Shown: piece after piece, positions 6,616 through 14,300 of the stretch | Layout of the letters: each line of letters starts with the position of its first letter | How positions within the stretch are numbered: the stretch's first letter is position 1 | DNA from: JAQGMJ01 sp036271855 | GTDB taxonomy: Bacteria > Pseudomonadota > Gammaproteobacteria > Burkholderiales > JAEUOS01 | Reading direction: 5' to 3' | DNA length: 18,433 nt | Assembly (NCBI GenBank): GCA_036271855.1 | Contig: DATAZV010000519.1 | Coordinates: 1-18,433, forward strand | Notes under the pieces: generated by a model | The model's database searches: none | What the model saw: the letters and a program-made list of their open reading frames with translations, nothing else | Told to the model about the DNA's origin: nothing | Position numbers and translations under genes: made by a program

Positions 6616-7320
6616 TCAGGCCGCCAGACGCACTTCCGGCAGCTTCAGGCCCAGGCTTTCCACCAGGGCGCCGACACGCTCGATATAGTCGGCACGCATT
6701 TCTTCGTTGCTGCGCTGCTTCAGCCCATACTTGCGGTAGGTCTCGTTGTTCTTCGACTTGTCGCCACCGAAAAACGAAGGCAGATAGGGAAAATATTGGT
6801 CCAGCGCCTCCTGCACGCGCGCCTTGCCCTCGGCCGTCTGCAGCAGTTCGGTGCAAAAATCCTTGCCGAACTGGGCATGGAACTTTTCTTCCGGCATGGT
6901 CAGGCGCGCGATATTGCGCAGAGGGTGGAAGGTGCAATGCAGCAGGTCTTCCACCTGCAGGATTTCCGCATAGTCAGCCACCAGCTTGATGGTGCAGAAC
7001 TCTTCCCAGGTCTTCAGCGGATACTCGAAAATCGACAACGGCTTTTTACTCGGGTTCGGCACGGTTTCCGTCTCCGGAATGCCGATTTCATCGGCCAGCT
7101 TCTTGAAGCGCACGTGATGGTGATACTCCTCCATCGCCACCCGGCAGGTGAGCCATTTGGCATACGGCGTCGGCGCGAAAGCGATCGCCGGCTCGTCGAA
7201 CACGCGCGCGCCGTACAACTCGTTGATCGAGTGGCTGCGCACGATCTTGCGCACAGCCATTTGATATTCCTCGGGCTGCTGCTTGTACTCTTCGACGGTC
7301 TTGACTTCGGGATAGGCCAT
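6616..7320 (-). CDS. PaaA-like di-iron oxygenase subunit (phenylacetyl-CoA epoxidase family)
   Basis: Ferritin-like di-iron protein of 234 residues. Aligned by eye to the recalled E. coli PaaA sequence, all six iron ligands are present with nearly the same spacing: Glu34 (in SINELYG), Glu64 and His67 (in MEEYHHH), Asp116 (in LVADYAEI), and Glu145 and His148 (in PEEKFHAQFG). The SIFEYP segment and the C-terminal MRADYIERV...LGLKLPEV also follow PaaA. It is about 75 residues shorter than PaaA, lacking the C-terminal tail. PaaA-family enzymes epoxidise aromatic rings of CoA thioesters. With the aryl-CoA ligase, thioesterase and gentisate genes here, the expected product is a ring-hydroxylated CoA ester such as gentisyl-CoA. 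GGAG 6 nt before the ATG supports the start. No PaaB, PaaC or PaaD is recognisable nearby. Confidence 0.88.
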   Translation of the reverse strand: MAYPEVKTVEEYKQQPEEYQMAVRKIVRSHSINELYGARVFDEPAIAFAPTPYAKWLTCRVAMEEYHHHVRFKKLADEIGIPETETVPNPSKKPLSIFEYPLKTWEEFCTIKLVADYAEILQVEDLLHCTFHPLRNIARLTMPEEKFHAQFGKDFCTELLQTAEGKARVQEALDQYFPYLPSFFGGDKSKNNETYRKYGLKQRSNEEMRADYIERVGALVESLGLKLPEVRLAA

Positions 7321-7344
7321 GATTTTCTCCAGTAACTTGTAACG

Positions 7345-8289
7345 CTAGACCACCGGGTCGGTATTGAAGGCTTCGAGGTCGGTTTTCAGATCGGTGAATT
7401 TTTCGGCGAACTGGCTTTGCACCTGCGCCGCCAGACCCGCCCCCCAGCCGGCGGCAGGCTCGACGATGGTCGCCACCGGGCGCGGCTGCGAAAACAGCAT
7501 CACCTCGCGCCCACGCACGCCGAACAACTGCCCGCTAACGCCCTTGGCGGCGGGTGAAGCCAGCCACGCGGCGAAACGCGCCACATGCAGCGCGGGTATT
7601 TTGAGCGCACGCTCCTTGTAGGAAGCCTGCGCATCGTTGGCCGGAATGATGCTGTCGGTGACCCGGGTGGCGGCAAACGGCGCGATCGCATTCGCCGTCA
7701 CGCCCGAGCGCGCCATGTCCATGGCGACGATGCGCGTCAGCGCCATCAGCCCGCCCTTGGAAGACGCATACGCGCCCTGGCCGAAATTGCCGTAGATGCC
7801 GGCGGAAGAAACGATGTTGATCACCACGCCGGCCATGCCGTCGAATACCCGCCCGGCCTTTTGCTGCTCGCGCATTGCCGCGCAGGCGCTGCTGGTGAGT
7901 GCATAGGCGCCGACCAGGTTGTTGCGCAGCACCTCGCGGTAAACCTCGGCATTGCCCTTGAACACAAACGCATCCTTGAGGATCGCCGCATTGTTGACCA
8001 CGATGTCGATGCCGCCGAATTTTTCCTGCGCCAGCTTTACCGCCGCGGGCGCCGCTTCCGGCGCACCGATGTCCACGGTAAACGCCGCCGCCTTGCCGCC
8101 CAGCTTTTGCGCCGCCGCTTCGGCTACGCTCGCATCGGGCGCATCGCCGTTGATCGCCACGCCGCTGTCGGCCACCACCACGCAGGCGCCGCGGGCGATC
8201 AGCTCGGTGCAAATCGCCAGGCCGATGCCGCGCGCGCCGCCGCTGACGATGGCCACGCGACCTTCGAGATCTTTCTGCGCATCACTCAT
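7345..8289 (-). CDS. Short-chain dehydrogenase with C-terminal extension (3-hydroxyacyl-CoA dehydrogenase-like)
   Basis: NAD-type SDR of 314 residues, longer than the usual 250. The cofactor motif is SGGARGIG at residues 16-23, Asp41 ends the second strand (NAD preference), NNAAI lies at 99-103, and the catalytic residues are Ser161, Tyr174 and Lys178 (YASSK). The roughly 65-residue extension with FSQPRPVATIVEPAAGW resembles the SDR part of multifunctional beta-oxidation enzymes and Hsd4A-type proteins, which act on CoA-bound hydroxy substrates. It lies between the reductase gene (15 bp upstream) and the PaaA-like gene (24 bp downstream), so it is almost certainly co-transcribed. It could re-aromatise a dihydrodiol-CoA formed from an epoxide, or oxidise a side-chain or alicyclic hydroxyacyl-CoA. 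AAGGATGAG before the ATG supports the start. Confidence 0.88.
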   Translation of the reverse strand: MSDAQKDLEGRVAIVSGGARGIGLAICTELIARGACVVVADSGVAINGDAPDASVAEAAAQKLGGKAAAFTVDIGAPEAAPAAVKLAQEKFGGIDIVVNNAAILKDAFVFKGNAEVYREVLRNNLVGAYALTSSACAAMREQQKAGRVFDGMAGVVINIVSSAGIYGNFGQGAYASSKGGLMALTRIVAMDMARSGVTANAIAPFAATRVTDSIIPANDAQASYKERALKIPALHVARFAAWLASPAAKGVSGQLFGVRGREVMLFSQPRPVATIVEPAAGWGAGLAAQVQSQFAEKFTDLKTDLEAFNTDPVV

Positions 8290-8304
8290 CTTGTCTCATC
8301 CTTT

Positions 8305-9345
8305 TTATACGGCATTGGTCTGCCGGTCCGCCTCAGTGTAGAAGGCATCCGCGTGAATATCGCGCGCCGCCATGCCACGCTCGCCCAGCAAGCGTGTGGC
8401 CGCTTCCACCATCACCGGCGGTCCGGCGAGATAAGCCTTCATGCCCGTAAGGTCCGGCAACTCGCGCGCCACCACGTCCGTGACCAGGCCGTGCGCGTAA
8501 CCCGGCACTTCCTCGCCCGACAGCACGATGGTATAGCGAAAATTCGCATGCTGCGCGGCCCAGCGCTTGAACATGTCCTCGTGATAAACGTCGCGCAGTC
8601 CGCGCACGCCGAAATAGAGATGGATAGCCTGGGTGCTGCCGGCGGCAAGCGCGCGGCCGATGATGGACTCGATCGGCGCCAGGCCCGAACCGCCGGCGAT
8701 CGCCAGCATCGCCCCCTGATGGCTCTCGCGCAAATACGAAGCGCCATAAGGCCCGCTGACCCGCACCGTCTGCCCCGGCGCCAGCTTGCCGTGCACGAAC
8801 TGGCTGGCGGCGCCGCCGGCTACCGCGCGCACGTGAAATTCGATGCGCTTTGCGTCTTCCGCATCGGCGGAATTTGCGGGCACATTGGCCATCGAGTAAT
8901 CGCGCGTGGTCAGCGGCAGGAATTCGATTTTCGCGTACTGCCCGGCGGTGAAACTATAGGGGCCGCCGGATTCGATCTCCAGCACCACGCGCTTGATGTC
9001 GTGGGTCAGGTCTTCGAGCTGCGCCACCTTGCAGCGCATGAAGCGCTCCGGGTGAACCACCAGTTCCTCGTCATCGAGCTTGCGCACGGTGACATCGCCC
9101 CAGGCCTGGGTGCGGCAGGCAAGGATCAGGTTTTTGGCGCGCTCCTGCTCCGTCAAGGCGTATTCGGAGTAATCGAGCTCCATGATCTCGCCCTCGACCA
9201 GTTCGCACTTGCAGGTGCCGCAATTGCCCTGCTGGCAGGAATAGGGCATGGCCACGCCGGCGAGCAACAGGGCATCGAGAATCAGGTCGCCCTCCTCGGC
9301 ATGCGCAACGACGTCGGAATCGGCGAGATGGATGGAGATCGGCAT
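8305..9345 (-). CDS. [2Fe-2S]-FAD-NAD(P)H oxidoreductase, electron-transfer component of the oxygenase
   Basis: A 346-residue ferredoxin reductase. The N-terminal plant-type ferredoxin has Cys37, Cys42 and Cys45 (C-x4-C-x2-C in CQQGNCGTC) plus Cys77. The FAD domain has the RDYSMAN motif at 148-154. The NAD(P) domain has AGGSGLAP at 217-224, YLAGPP at 305-310 and an aromatic residue near the C terminus (DAFY). This ferredoxin-first order is that of BenC/NahAa-type and CDP-glucoseen-reductase-like proteins; PaaE has the ferredoxin at the C terminus. It is the first gene of the leftward operon and should pass electrons from NAD(P)H to the PaaA-like di-iron site. The start at 9345 begins directly with the ferredoxin fold. 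An ATG at 9453 would add 36 low-complexity residues and lies only about 8 nt from the predicted transcription start, so I rejected it. No strong ribosome binding site is visible. Confidence 0.93.
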   Translation of the reverse strand: MPISIHLADSDVVAHAEEGDLILDALLLAGVAMPYSCQQGNCGTCKCELVEGEIMELDYSEYALTEQERAKNLILACRTQAWGDVTVRKLDDEELVVHPERFMRCKVAQLEDLTHDIKRVVLEIESGGPYSFTAGQYAKIEFLPLTTRDYSMANVPANSADAEDAKRIEFHVRAVAGGAASQFVHGKLAPGQTVRVSGPYGASYLRESHQGAMLAIAGGSGLAPIESIIGRALAAGSTQAIHLYFGVRGLRDVYHEDMFKRWAAQHANFRYTIVLSGEEVPGYAHGLVTDVVARELPDLTGMKAYLAGPPVMVEAATRLLGERGMAARDIHADAFYTEADRQTNAV

Positions 9346-9467
9346 GAAAAACAAATCCGCGAGGCGAAGATGCAAACCCAAACCCGTGCATGCGGGAAGT
9401 TGAGCGGCGCGAGGGCCCAGCCGAGCGAACACGGCACCGCCGGCAGCGGGCATTCACACTAGAAAGA

Positions 9468-9496
9468 ACTATACGCCGCATATTGTTTGATGTCAA
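9468..9496 (-). promoter_or_regulatory. Sigma70 promoter of the leftward oxygenase/gentisate operon
   Basis: On the minus strand a perfect -35 TTGACA (9491-9496) is separated by exactly 17 bp from the -10 TATAGT (9468-9473, five of six consensus). Transcription should start near 9461 and give a leader of about 115 nt before the reductase gene. The -35 and spacer are covered by the palindrome at 9475-9508, so a bound regulator would block RNA polymerase. Confidence 0.85.
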
Positions 9497-9508
9497 ACAA
9501 TATGCGGC
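9475..9508. promoter_or_regulatory. Perfect 34-bp palindrome, probable MarR-family operator
   Basis: Arms of 16 bp (GCCGCATATTGTTTGA at 9475-9490 and its exact reverse complement at 9493-9508) flank a 2-bp centre (TG). It lies in the divergent intergenic region, over the -35 and spacer of the leftward promoter and just before the -10 of the rightward marR gene. The core TTTGA-TG-TCAAA has the dyad geometry typical of MarR dimer sites. Autoregulation plus repression of the operon is the simplest reading. Confidence 0.85.
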
Positions 9509-9515
9509 TCTCGCA

Positions 9516-9521
9516 TATAAT
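9516..9521 (+). promoter_or_regulatory. Probable -10 element of the rightward marR gene
   Basis: A consensus TATAAT lies 27 bp before the marR start codon. No good -35 is seen at 16-18 bp upstream, where the sequence lies inside the palindrome. This suggests a weak promoter that is occluded when the operator is occupied. Confidence 0.55.
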
Positions 9522-9547
9522 CGCCTTTCCTTCCACCTGGCCCCTTC

Positions 9548-10087
9548 ATGTCCGCCAAATCCACTGCACCACCGCGCAAGATGGCGGACACCGCCGCGAG
9601 CCGCCCGGAAGCGCGCGAACGCGAGCCGCTGGACCAGGGCGGCCTGACACAACTGATCGGCTATCACCTGCGCCTGGCGCAGATCAGCGTATTTCGCGAC
9701 TTCGCCGAGGCCACCCGCGGCTTCGACGTTTCGCCAGGCTGGGCCGGGCTGCTCACCTTGATCAAGCACAACCCCGGGCTGACGCAAAGCCGCCTGGCGC
9801 AAGCCATCGGCATCGACCGCTCCACCCTGGTCAACAGCCTGGACCGCCTGGAAGCGCGTCAACTGGTGCGCCGCCAGGCCTCGCCCCTCGACAAGCGCGC
9901 CAACGTGCTGCAACTGACCGCCGCGGGGGAAGCGCTGCTGGCCGGCATCACGCCGAAGATCGCCGCCCACGAAGCGCGCATCAAGCACAGGCTGGGCGAG
10001 GAAAACGCAGCGCAGTTCCTGCGGCTGCTGATGCAACTCTCCGATGCGCCGCTGGTCGGCGACAGCGCCAGGGGCGGCCCGGCTTAA
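9548..10087 (+). CDS. MarR-family transcriptional regulator, divergent from the oxygenase operon
   Basis: Winged-helix regulator of 179 residues with an extra, probably disordered N-terminal stretch of about 30 residues. The helix-turn-helix is at about residues 79-103 (LTQSRLAQAIGIDRSTLVNS), followed by the wing at about 105-123 with the family pattern D-K-R-A. It is the only plus-strand gene in the window and is divergent from the reductase-led operon. The 34-bp palindrome lies between the two starts, so it very likely represses that operon and itself. The inducer may be an aromatic acid or its CoA ester, as for other MarR proteins of aromatic catabolism; this is inferred. There is no clear ribosome binding site before the ATG, and the leader may be only about 20 nt. 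Its TAA overlaps the stop of the convergent TonB-like gene by four bases. Confidence 0.93.
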   Translation: MSAKSTAPPRKMADTAASRPEAREREPLDQGGLTQLIGYHLRLAQISVFRDFAEATRGFDVSPGWAGLLTLIKHNPGLTQSRLAQAIGIDRSTLVNSLDRLEARQLVRRQASPLDKRANVLQLTAAGEALLAGITPKIAAHEARIKHRLGEENAAQFLRLLMQLSDAPLVGDSARGGPA

Positions 10088-10740
10088 GGCCGGACTTCGA
10101 AACGCTGGCGGATCGCCACCGGCTGGCCCGCCAGCTTGGCCGGCTCGAACGGTGTCACATAGAAAGCCGCCAGCACGGCGCCGATCACATCCCTCGGCGC
10201 CCCATCGCTGACGTTCTCCACCCGCACCACCTTGCCCTGGGCGTCGATCAGCAAATCGAATTGCACCTGCCAGCCGCCCACCAGCTTGGCCCCGCCCGGC
10301 AAATAGAAGTCGGGTTCGCGCAAGGCGCGCGCCGGCTCATCGACGCCGCCGGCATCGAGGAAAGCGGAGTCGTCGGCCAGCGGCGCCGGCTGCGGGTCCG
10401 GCGATGCCAGGGGTACCGGTTCAGGGACCGCCGGCACCGGATCAGGCTGGGGCTCGGGAACAATCACCGGCAGTGACGGCACCAGCACCCGCGGCTGACG
10501 CCGGGCCGTGGTCCGGGCCGGCGCGCTTTGCGGTGCCTGCGGCGGCGTGTCGGGCGCGCTCACCCGCGGCGGCACCGGTGCCTGGTCGATAGAGGCCAGG
10601 CGCGCGCGCAGGACCACGGGGTTGCGCCAGGGCGCCGCCAGCTGGCTGCCGGAGGCGTACATGGTCCAGCCGAACTGCAGCACCGCGAGATGCAGCATCG
10701 CCGAACATGCCAGGGGAGCGCTGATTCGCGAATAACGCAT
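10084..10740 (-). CDS. TonB-like protein (energy transducer family)
   Basis: A 218-residue protein with TonB layout: an N-terminal membrane anchor at about residues 7-28, a Pro-rich spacer at about 50-120 with many P-x-P repeats (PEPQPDPVPAVPEPVP), and a C-terminal TonB-type domain at about 145-218. That domain shows the usual pattern of V-x-F-x-L-L-I-D-A-x-G-K-V followed by a late F-x-P-A-K-x-x-G-x-P-V. TonB proteins span the periplasm and drive outer-membrane receptors using ExbBD. No exbB, exbD or receptor gene is in the window, and it might instead serve another envelope function. It lies downstream of the pilus terminator and is convergent with the marR gene. The ATG at 10740 has no evident ribosome binding site. 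Confidence 0.8.
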   Translation of the reverse strand: MRYSRISAPLACSAMLHLAVLQFGWTMYASGSQLAAPWRNPVVLRARLASIDQAPVPPRVSAPDTPPQAPQSAPARTTARRQPRVLVPSLPVIVPEPQPDPVPAVPEPVPLASPDPQPAPLADDSAFLDAGGVDEPARALREPDFYLPGGAKLVGGWQVQFDLLIDAQGKVVRVENVSDGAPRDVIGAVLAAFYVTPFEPAKLAGQPVAIRQRFEVRP

Positions 10741-10786
10741 GAGTATGTCGGTCGCTCAACCGGCGTTGCGGCCCCGGCGCACCGGC

Positions 10787-10828
10787 TGAAAGACAAACGC
10801 GCGAACCGGAGATCCGGATTCGCGCGTT
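10787..10828 (-). terminator. Rho-independent terminator of the minor-pilin operon
   Basis: AACGCGCGAA and CCGG (10796-10809) pair with CCGG and TTCGCGCGTT (10814-10828) around an AGAT loop, with one bulged base, giving a 14-bp stem. On the minus strand the stem runs into TTTGTCTTTC, a T-rich tail. It lies 20 nt past the pilE stop codon and before the TonB-like gene, so it should end the pilus transcript. Confidence 0.8.
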
Positions 10829-10847
10829 CGCCGGGCCGGCCGGACGC

Positions 10848-11285
10848 TTAACGCTGCCAGCAATCCGAGACTGAAGTCGGCGATTGCAGGCCGGTGCTGG
10901 TCAGCGACAGGGTGCCGCATTGGTTGTCGGTGAAGCCGTTGGTCGGCACCGCCGAAATGGTGAAGGCCGCGGCCGTCGTCGTGGTGCCGGCGGCGGTGGT
11001 CACGGTCAGGTCATAGTAGCGCGTGGTATAGACATCGCCCACGAAGTTCACCCATCCCGCGGTCACGCTGCTGCCCGCGGCCACCGACTGATAGTTGTTG
11101 TTCTGGGTGAAAAAGCGCTCCTCGATTTGCGCCAGGTTCTGGATCGCGGTGCGCGCCGACGCCCGCTTGCCGCGGGTGATGTAGGCGGTATAGGAAGGGA
11201 TGGCGATGGCGGCCAACACCGAAATCACTATCACCACGATCATCAGTTCGATCAGGGTAAAGCCCCTGTGCAATCGCCTTATCAT
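10848..11285 (-). CDS. pilE: Type IV pilus minor pilin PilE
   Basis: Prepilin of 145 residues. A short leader MIRRLHRG is followed by the prepilin peptidase site Gly8/Phe9 and the sequence FTLIELMIVVIVISVLAAIAIPSY, with Glu13 being the conserved Glu5 of mature pilins. The first roughly 25 mature residues form the membrane helix and core of the fibre. Two cysteines, Cys123 and Cys142, bracket the C-terminal D-region as in PilE-type pilins. The ATG at 11285 is set by GGGAG 7 nt upstream; a longer open frame exists but would bury the leader. It is the last gene of the operon, 23 bp after pilY1. In Pseudomonas-type systems PilE joins the FimU-PilV-PilW-PilX tip complex that primes pilus assembly. 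Confidence 0.92.
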   Translation of the reverse strand: MIRRLHRGFTLIELMIVVIVISVLAAIAIPSYTAYITRGKRASARTAIQNLAQIEERFFTQNNNYQSVAAGSSVTAGWVNFVGDVYTTRYYDLTVTTAAGTTTTAAAFTISAVPTNGFTDNQCGTLSLTSTGLQSPTSVSDCWQR

Positions 11286-11308
11286 GCTTTGCTCCCTCGC
11301 AAAATATT

Positions 11309-14300
11309 TCATTGGGTAAACAGCTGGCGCCAATATAGCCGGTTTTTCTGGCCCGGCAGGAACAAGCCCTGGCAGAAAGTGTTGCCGGAACATTGCGCCG
11401 CGTGCTGCACGCCGCCACTGGAGACACCCACGCAGCCCCAGCCCGCAACGAAGGTGCCGGAGGCACAGCCGACCGAAGCCCCGCCCGCGCCGCCGCCGAC
11501 GCCCGGCGTACCGCTGGCGCTGTTCTGCGGCAAGGTGTAGCGCGCCGGCGTGTTGACGGTGCTGCCGGCCGGCAGGGCCACGCTGGTAATCACGAAGTGA
11601 ATGCCGCCCACCACCAGTTGCTGCGCCGCATTGGAAAGCCCGCTGCCGGTCACGTCGAACACGTTTTGCGGCGGCGCGCCGCCCGTATTGGCGTCGACCG
11701 AATAAGCGTAACCCTGCAAGCCGCCGCTACAGGCCACGCCGCTGGGTGTCAGCGAGGTGAACGAGGCGATCCCGCTCTGGATCAGCGGCCGGTCCTCGAC
11801 CTCACGCTCCGCGCTGTTGGCGAAGTCGAAGTACCAGCCCAGTTGCACCGGCGGACTGGTGACCGCGGTGGTGCACTGCGTCGTCGTCGTGTGCAGGGTG
11901 GTGGGAAGATTGAGCCCCGGGAAATTGACCAGGCAATCGGACTGCGCCTGGACGCAGGTCGCGTTGGTCGGCACGCCCTCGCAACTGTTGTGCGCCGTAT
12001 TGACCGTGAACGCGCTCACCGTGCCGGCGGCAGCCGATCCGGTGAACCAGCCCGCCGCGACGATGGTCTGCTGCTGCAGCGAGTTGGTGGTGGCGGCAGT
12101 GCGGAACGACGGCGCCGTGCCGATCGCCGTGGTCGGCGGCTTGGTGCCGTCGAGGTGGTCGAGAACGCCGTACAGCGTTTGCTGGGTGGTGCTGTTGGCG
12201 TCGGCGGTGGCGAGGTAGCGGCCGGTGCCGAAGTTGACCATGAAGCCGCCATACAGGCTGAACGAAACGCCCAGGGCCTCGGTGATCGGCTGCACGTTGC
12301 CGGAGCCATCGCGCGCGCTGAACATGGGAGCGCCGCTGAAACCGGTGACCCAGCTGCCGACCGAGCTCGAAGTGACATCGAACTTCCACACGTTGCCGTA
12401 AGCATCGCCGGCATAGATATAGTCGATCGCGCCATCCAGGTCCTTGTCGATCCCCACCGGCGTATTCAAGCCATTCGGAATCGCGGTGGTACCCGGCGTG
12501 GCCGTCGCCGGGCTGGTGGCGCCGGTGCCTGCCACCAGCTTGATGTAGTCGGTGCCTGCCACCCAGCTTCTGGCCGGGCTGGTGCCGGTCGGGCCGCTGA
12601 GGAACACGATATATAGCGCCGCGGCGCCGGTGGTGCTGGGAGCACCGTCGGCAGTGGTGTTGTTCAATCCGTTGCCGAAAATCGCCGCCCATTTGCCGTT
12701 GTTCATTTTCGCGATCACCGGCTTGCCCAGGATATAGCCGACATCCGGGTCGGTGCGATCGGTGAACTCCCACAGCACCGTGCTGCTGGAGGCGCCGGAA
12801 CTGGGCTGGGTGTAGCTGGGCGAAGTAACGTCGAGGGCGAAAACGCCCTGGCCGCCGGCGCCCAGGCCGGATACAAGCACGGTCTTCCACGAGGTATCGT
12901 CGACGCAGCCGGCCGTGGCAGGGCAGGCGCTGGCGACGCGCGGCGAGGCATCGACATAGTAAGTGTGCGCATACGACGACGACGTCAGGCGGCTCAGGTT
13001 TTTCACCACCGGCGACGGCACGTAGGCCATGATTTCCTTGCCGAGGTTGGCCGAGTCCGACTGGTCCGAGTTGAAACCATGCAGCATGCCATCGTTCGCC
13101 CCCACGTAGACCGCCGGCGCGCGGCTGGCCTTGTTGATCGCGAAGGTGATGTAGCCGGGCTGGAACAGCACGTCGGTGGGCGACGGATCGGAAGTGTTGA
13201 AGTCCATGTCGGTAGGCGCGCCCACCACCGCCGGCTGCGAGTGCACGATGTCGCCCAGCAGGGAGGTGGAGCGGCAACGGAAGGCCGCGCCGCCGCCGCC
13301 GCCGCCGGTACAGCCGGTGCCTGAAGGCTCGTCGGCCCGCGAGCCGCGGATGTAGTTGATGCGCTTCATGTGCAGCGAGTCATTGACCCCGCCGATATTG
13401 ATGTCCAGCGCGCCCTGTTGCGCGGTGGACAGGTCGGTAGTGCCAGTACTGGTGGACGAGAATCCGATGCCCTTTCTTGAATTGGTCAGGCTTTCGGTCG
13501 TATTGCTCGTATACGATGCCATACCGTCGTTGTAGCTCAGCACGACCCGCGCGGTGGACGAAGGGGTGCCGGCATTGAGCTTGGTGGAAGCCTGCCAGGC
13601 CACGGTTGAGGAAACCGAAACCCCGGAGGTGACCGTCGACACCAGGCTGGCCAGCAGGTCACCGACCCAGGTGACCGAGGTAAAGGTGGACTGGTACTGG
13701 TAGACGCTACCGGTGACATTCAGGTTACCGGTCGAACTGGTGACGGCGGCGTCGCCCTTGGTGGCGGCACTAATCGCCGCGAAGGCTGAATTCACCGCAT
13801 TGATCATCGCCGTCGGATTGCCTGCGGGCAGGTAGGTTTTCGGGCGTACGCCATGCCCGGCACCGGTGTTGCCGTCGTTCGAAGCATTGCTGGTGCCGGT
13901 ACAAGCGGTAGCGCTCCTCTTGGTGCAAGGACCGTCATATCCCGCATCGTAGACTGCCCAGTTCGAAGTACCCGGCACGGTGCTGGCGTTGGGGGCGCTG
14001 GCGCCAGCACTCGTATCGAAGCCGCCATATTTGGCCGCATACCAATATTGGCTGTCGAACCCCTGGTCCTGGGTTTCCTGCACGTCGACGATGTAGGTTG
14101 TCACCGTCGTCTTGTTGGTCGAACCCGTGTTCAGGTCGGTGCGGATGTCATTGGTATGCGCCCAGAAAGCCAAGCCTGCCATGTAAAAACTTGCCGCGCC
14201 CGATGAACCCCCGTCTGCCGGTGCATCCAGACTCGACGATATCAATCCCGTCAGGGTGTCGACGTTCAGCGTGTCGCCGTTGCTCAATGATCCGCTGTCG

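Noticed and set aside
9346..9453. An upstream ATG at 9453 as the reductase start
   Set aside because: It would add 36 low-complexity residues before the ferredoxin fold and leave almost no leader after the predicted transcription start.
7585..9462. Plus-strand open frame of 625 codons opposite the SDR and reductase genes
   Set aside because: Both minus-strand genes carry complete family motifs. The plus frame reads through two genes and their spacer and has typical shadow composition.
10787..10828. The inverted repeat after pilE as an operator
   Set aside because: Its GC-rich stem with tight loop and T-rich tail, 20 nt past a stop codon, fits a terminator better than a protein-binding dyad.
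13286..13307. GCC trinucleotide run inside pilY1 as a possible phase-variation tract
   Set aside because: The unit is three bases, so slippage would only change the length of a short Gly run and not shift the frame. No evidence for switching.
11393..13324. Several plus-strand frames and an alternative minus frame of 491 codons within pilY1
   Set aside because: They overlap the continuous 1465-residue PilY1 frame, which has a signal peptide and propeller repeats.
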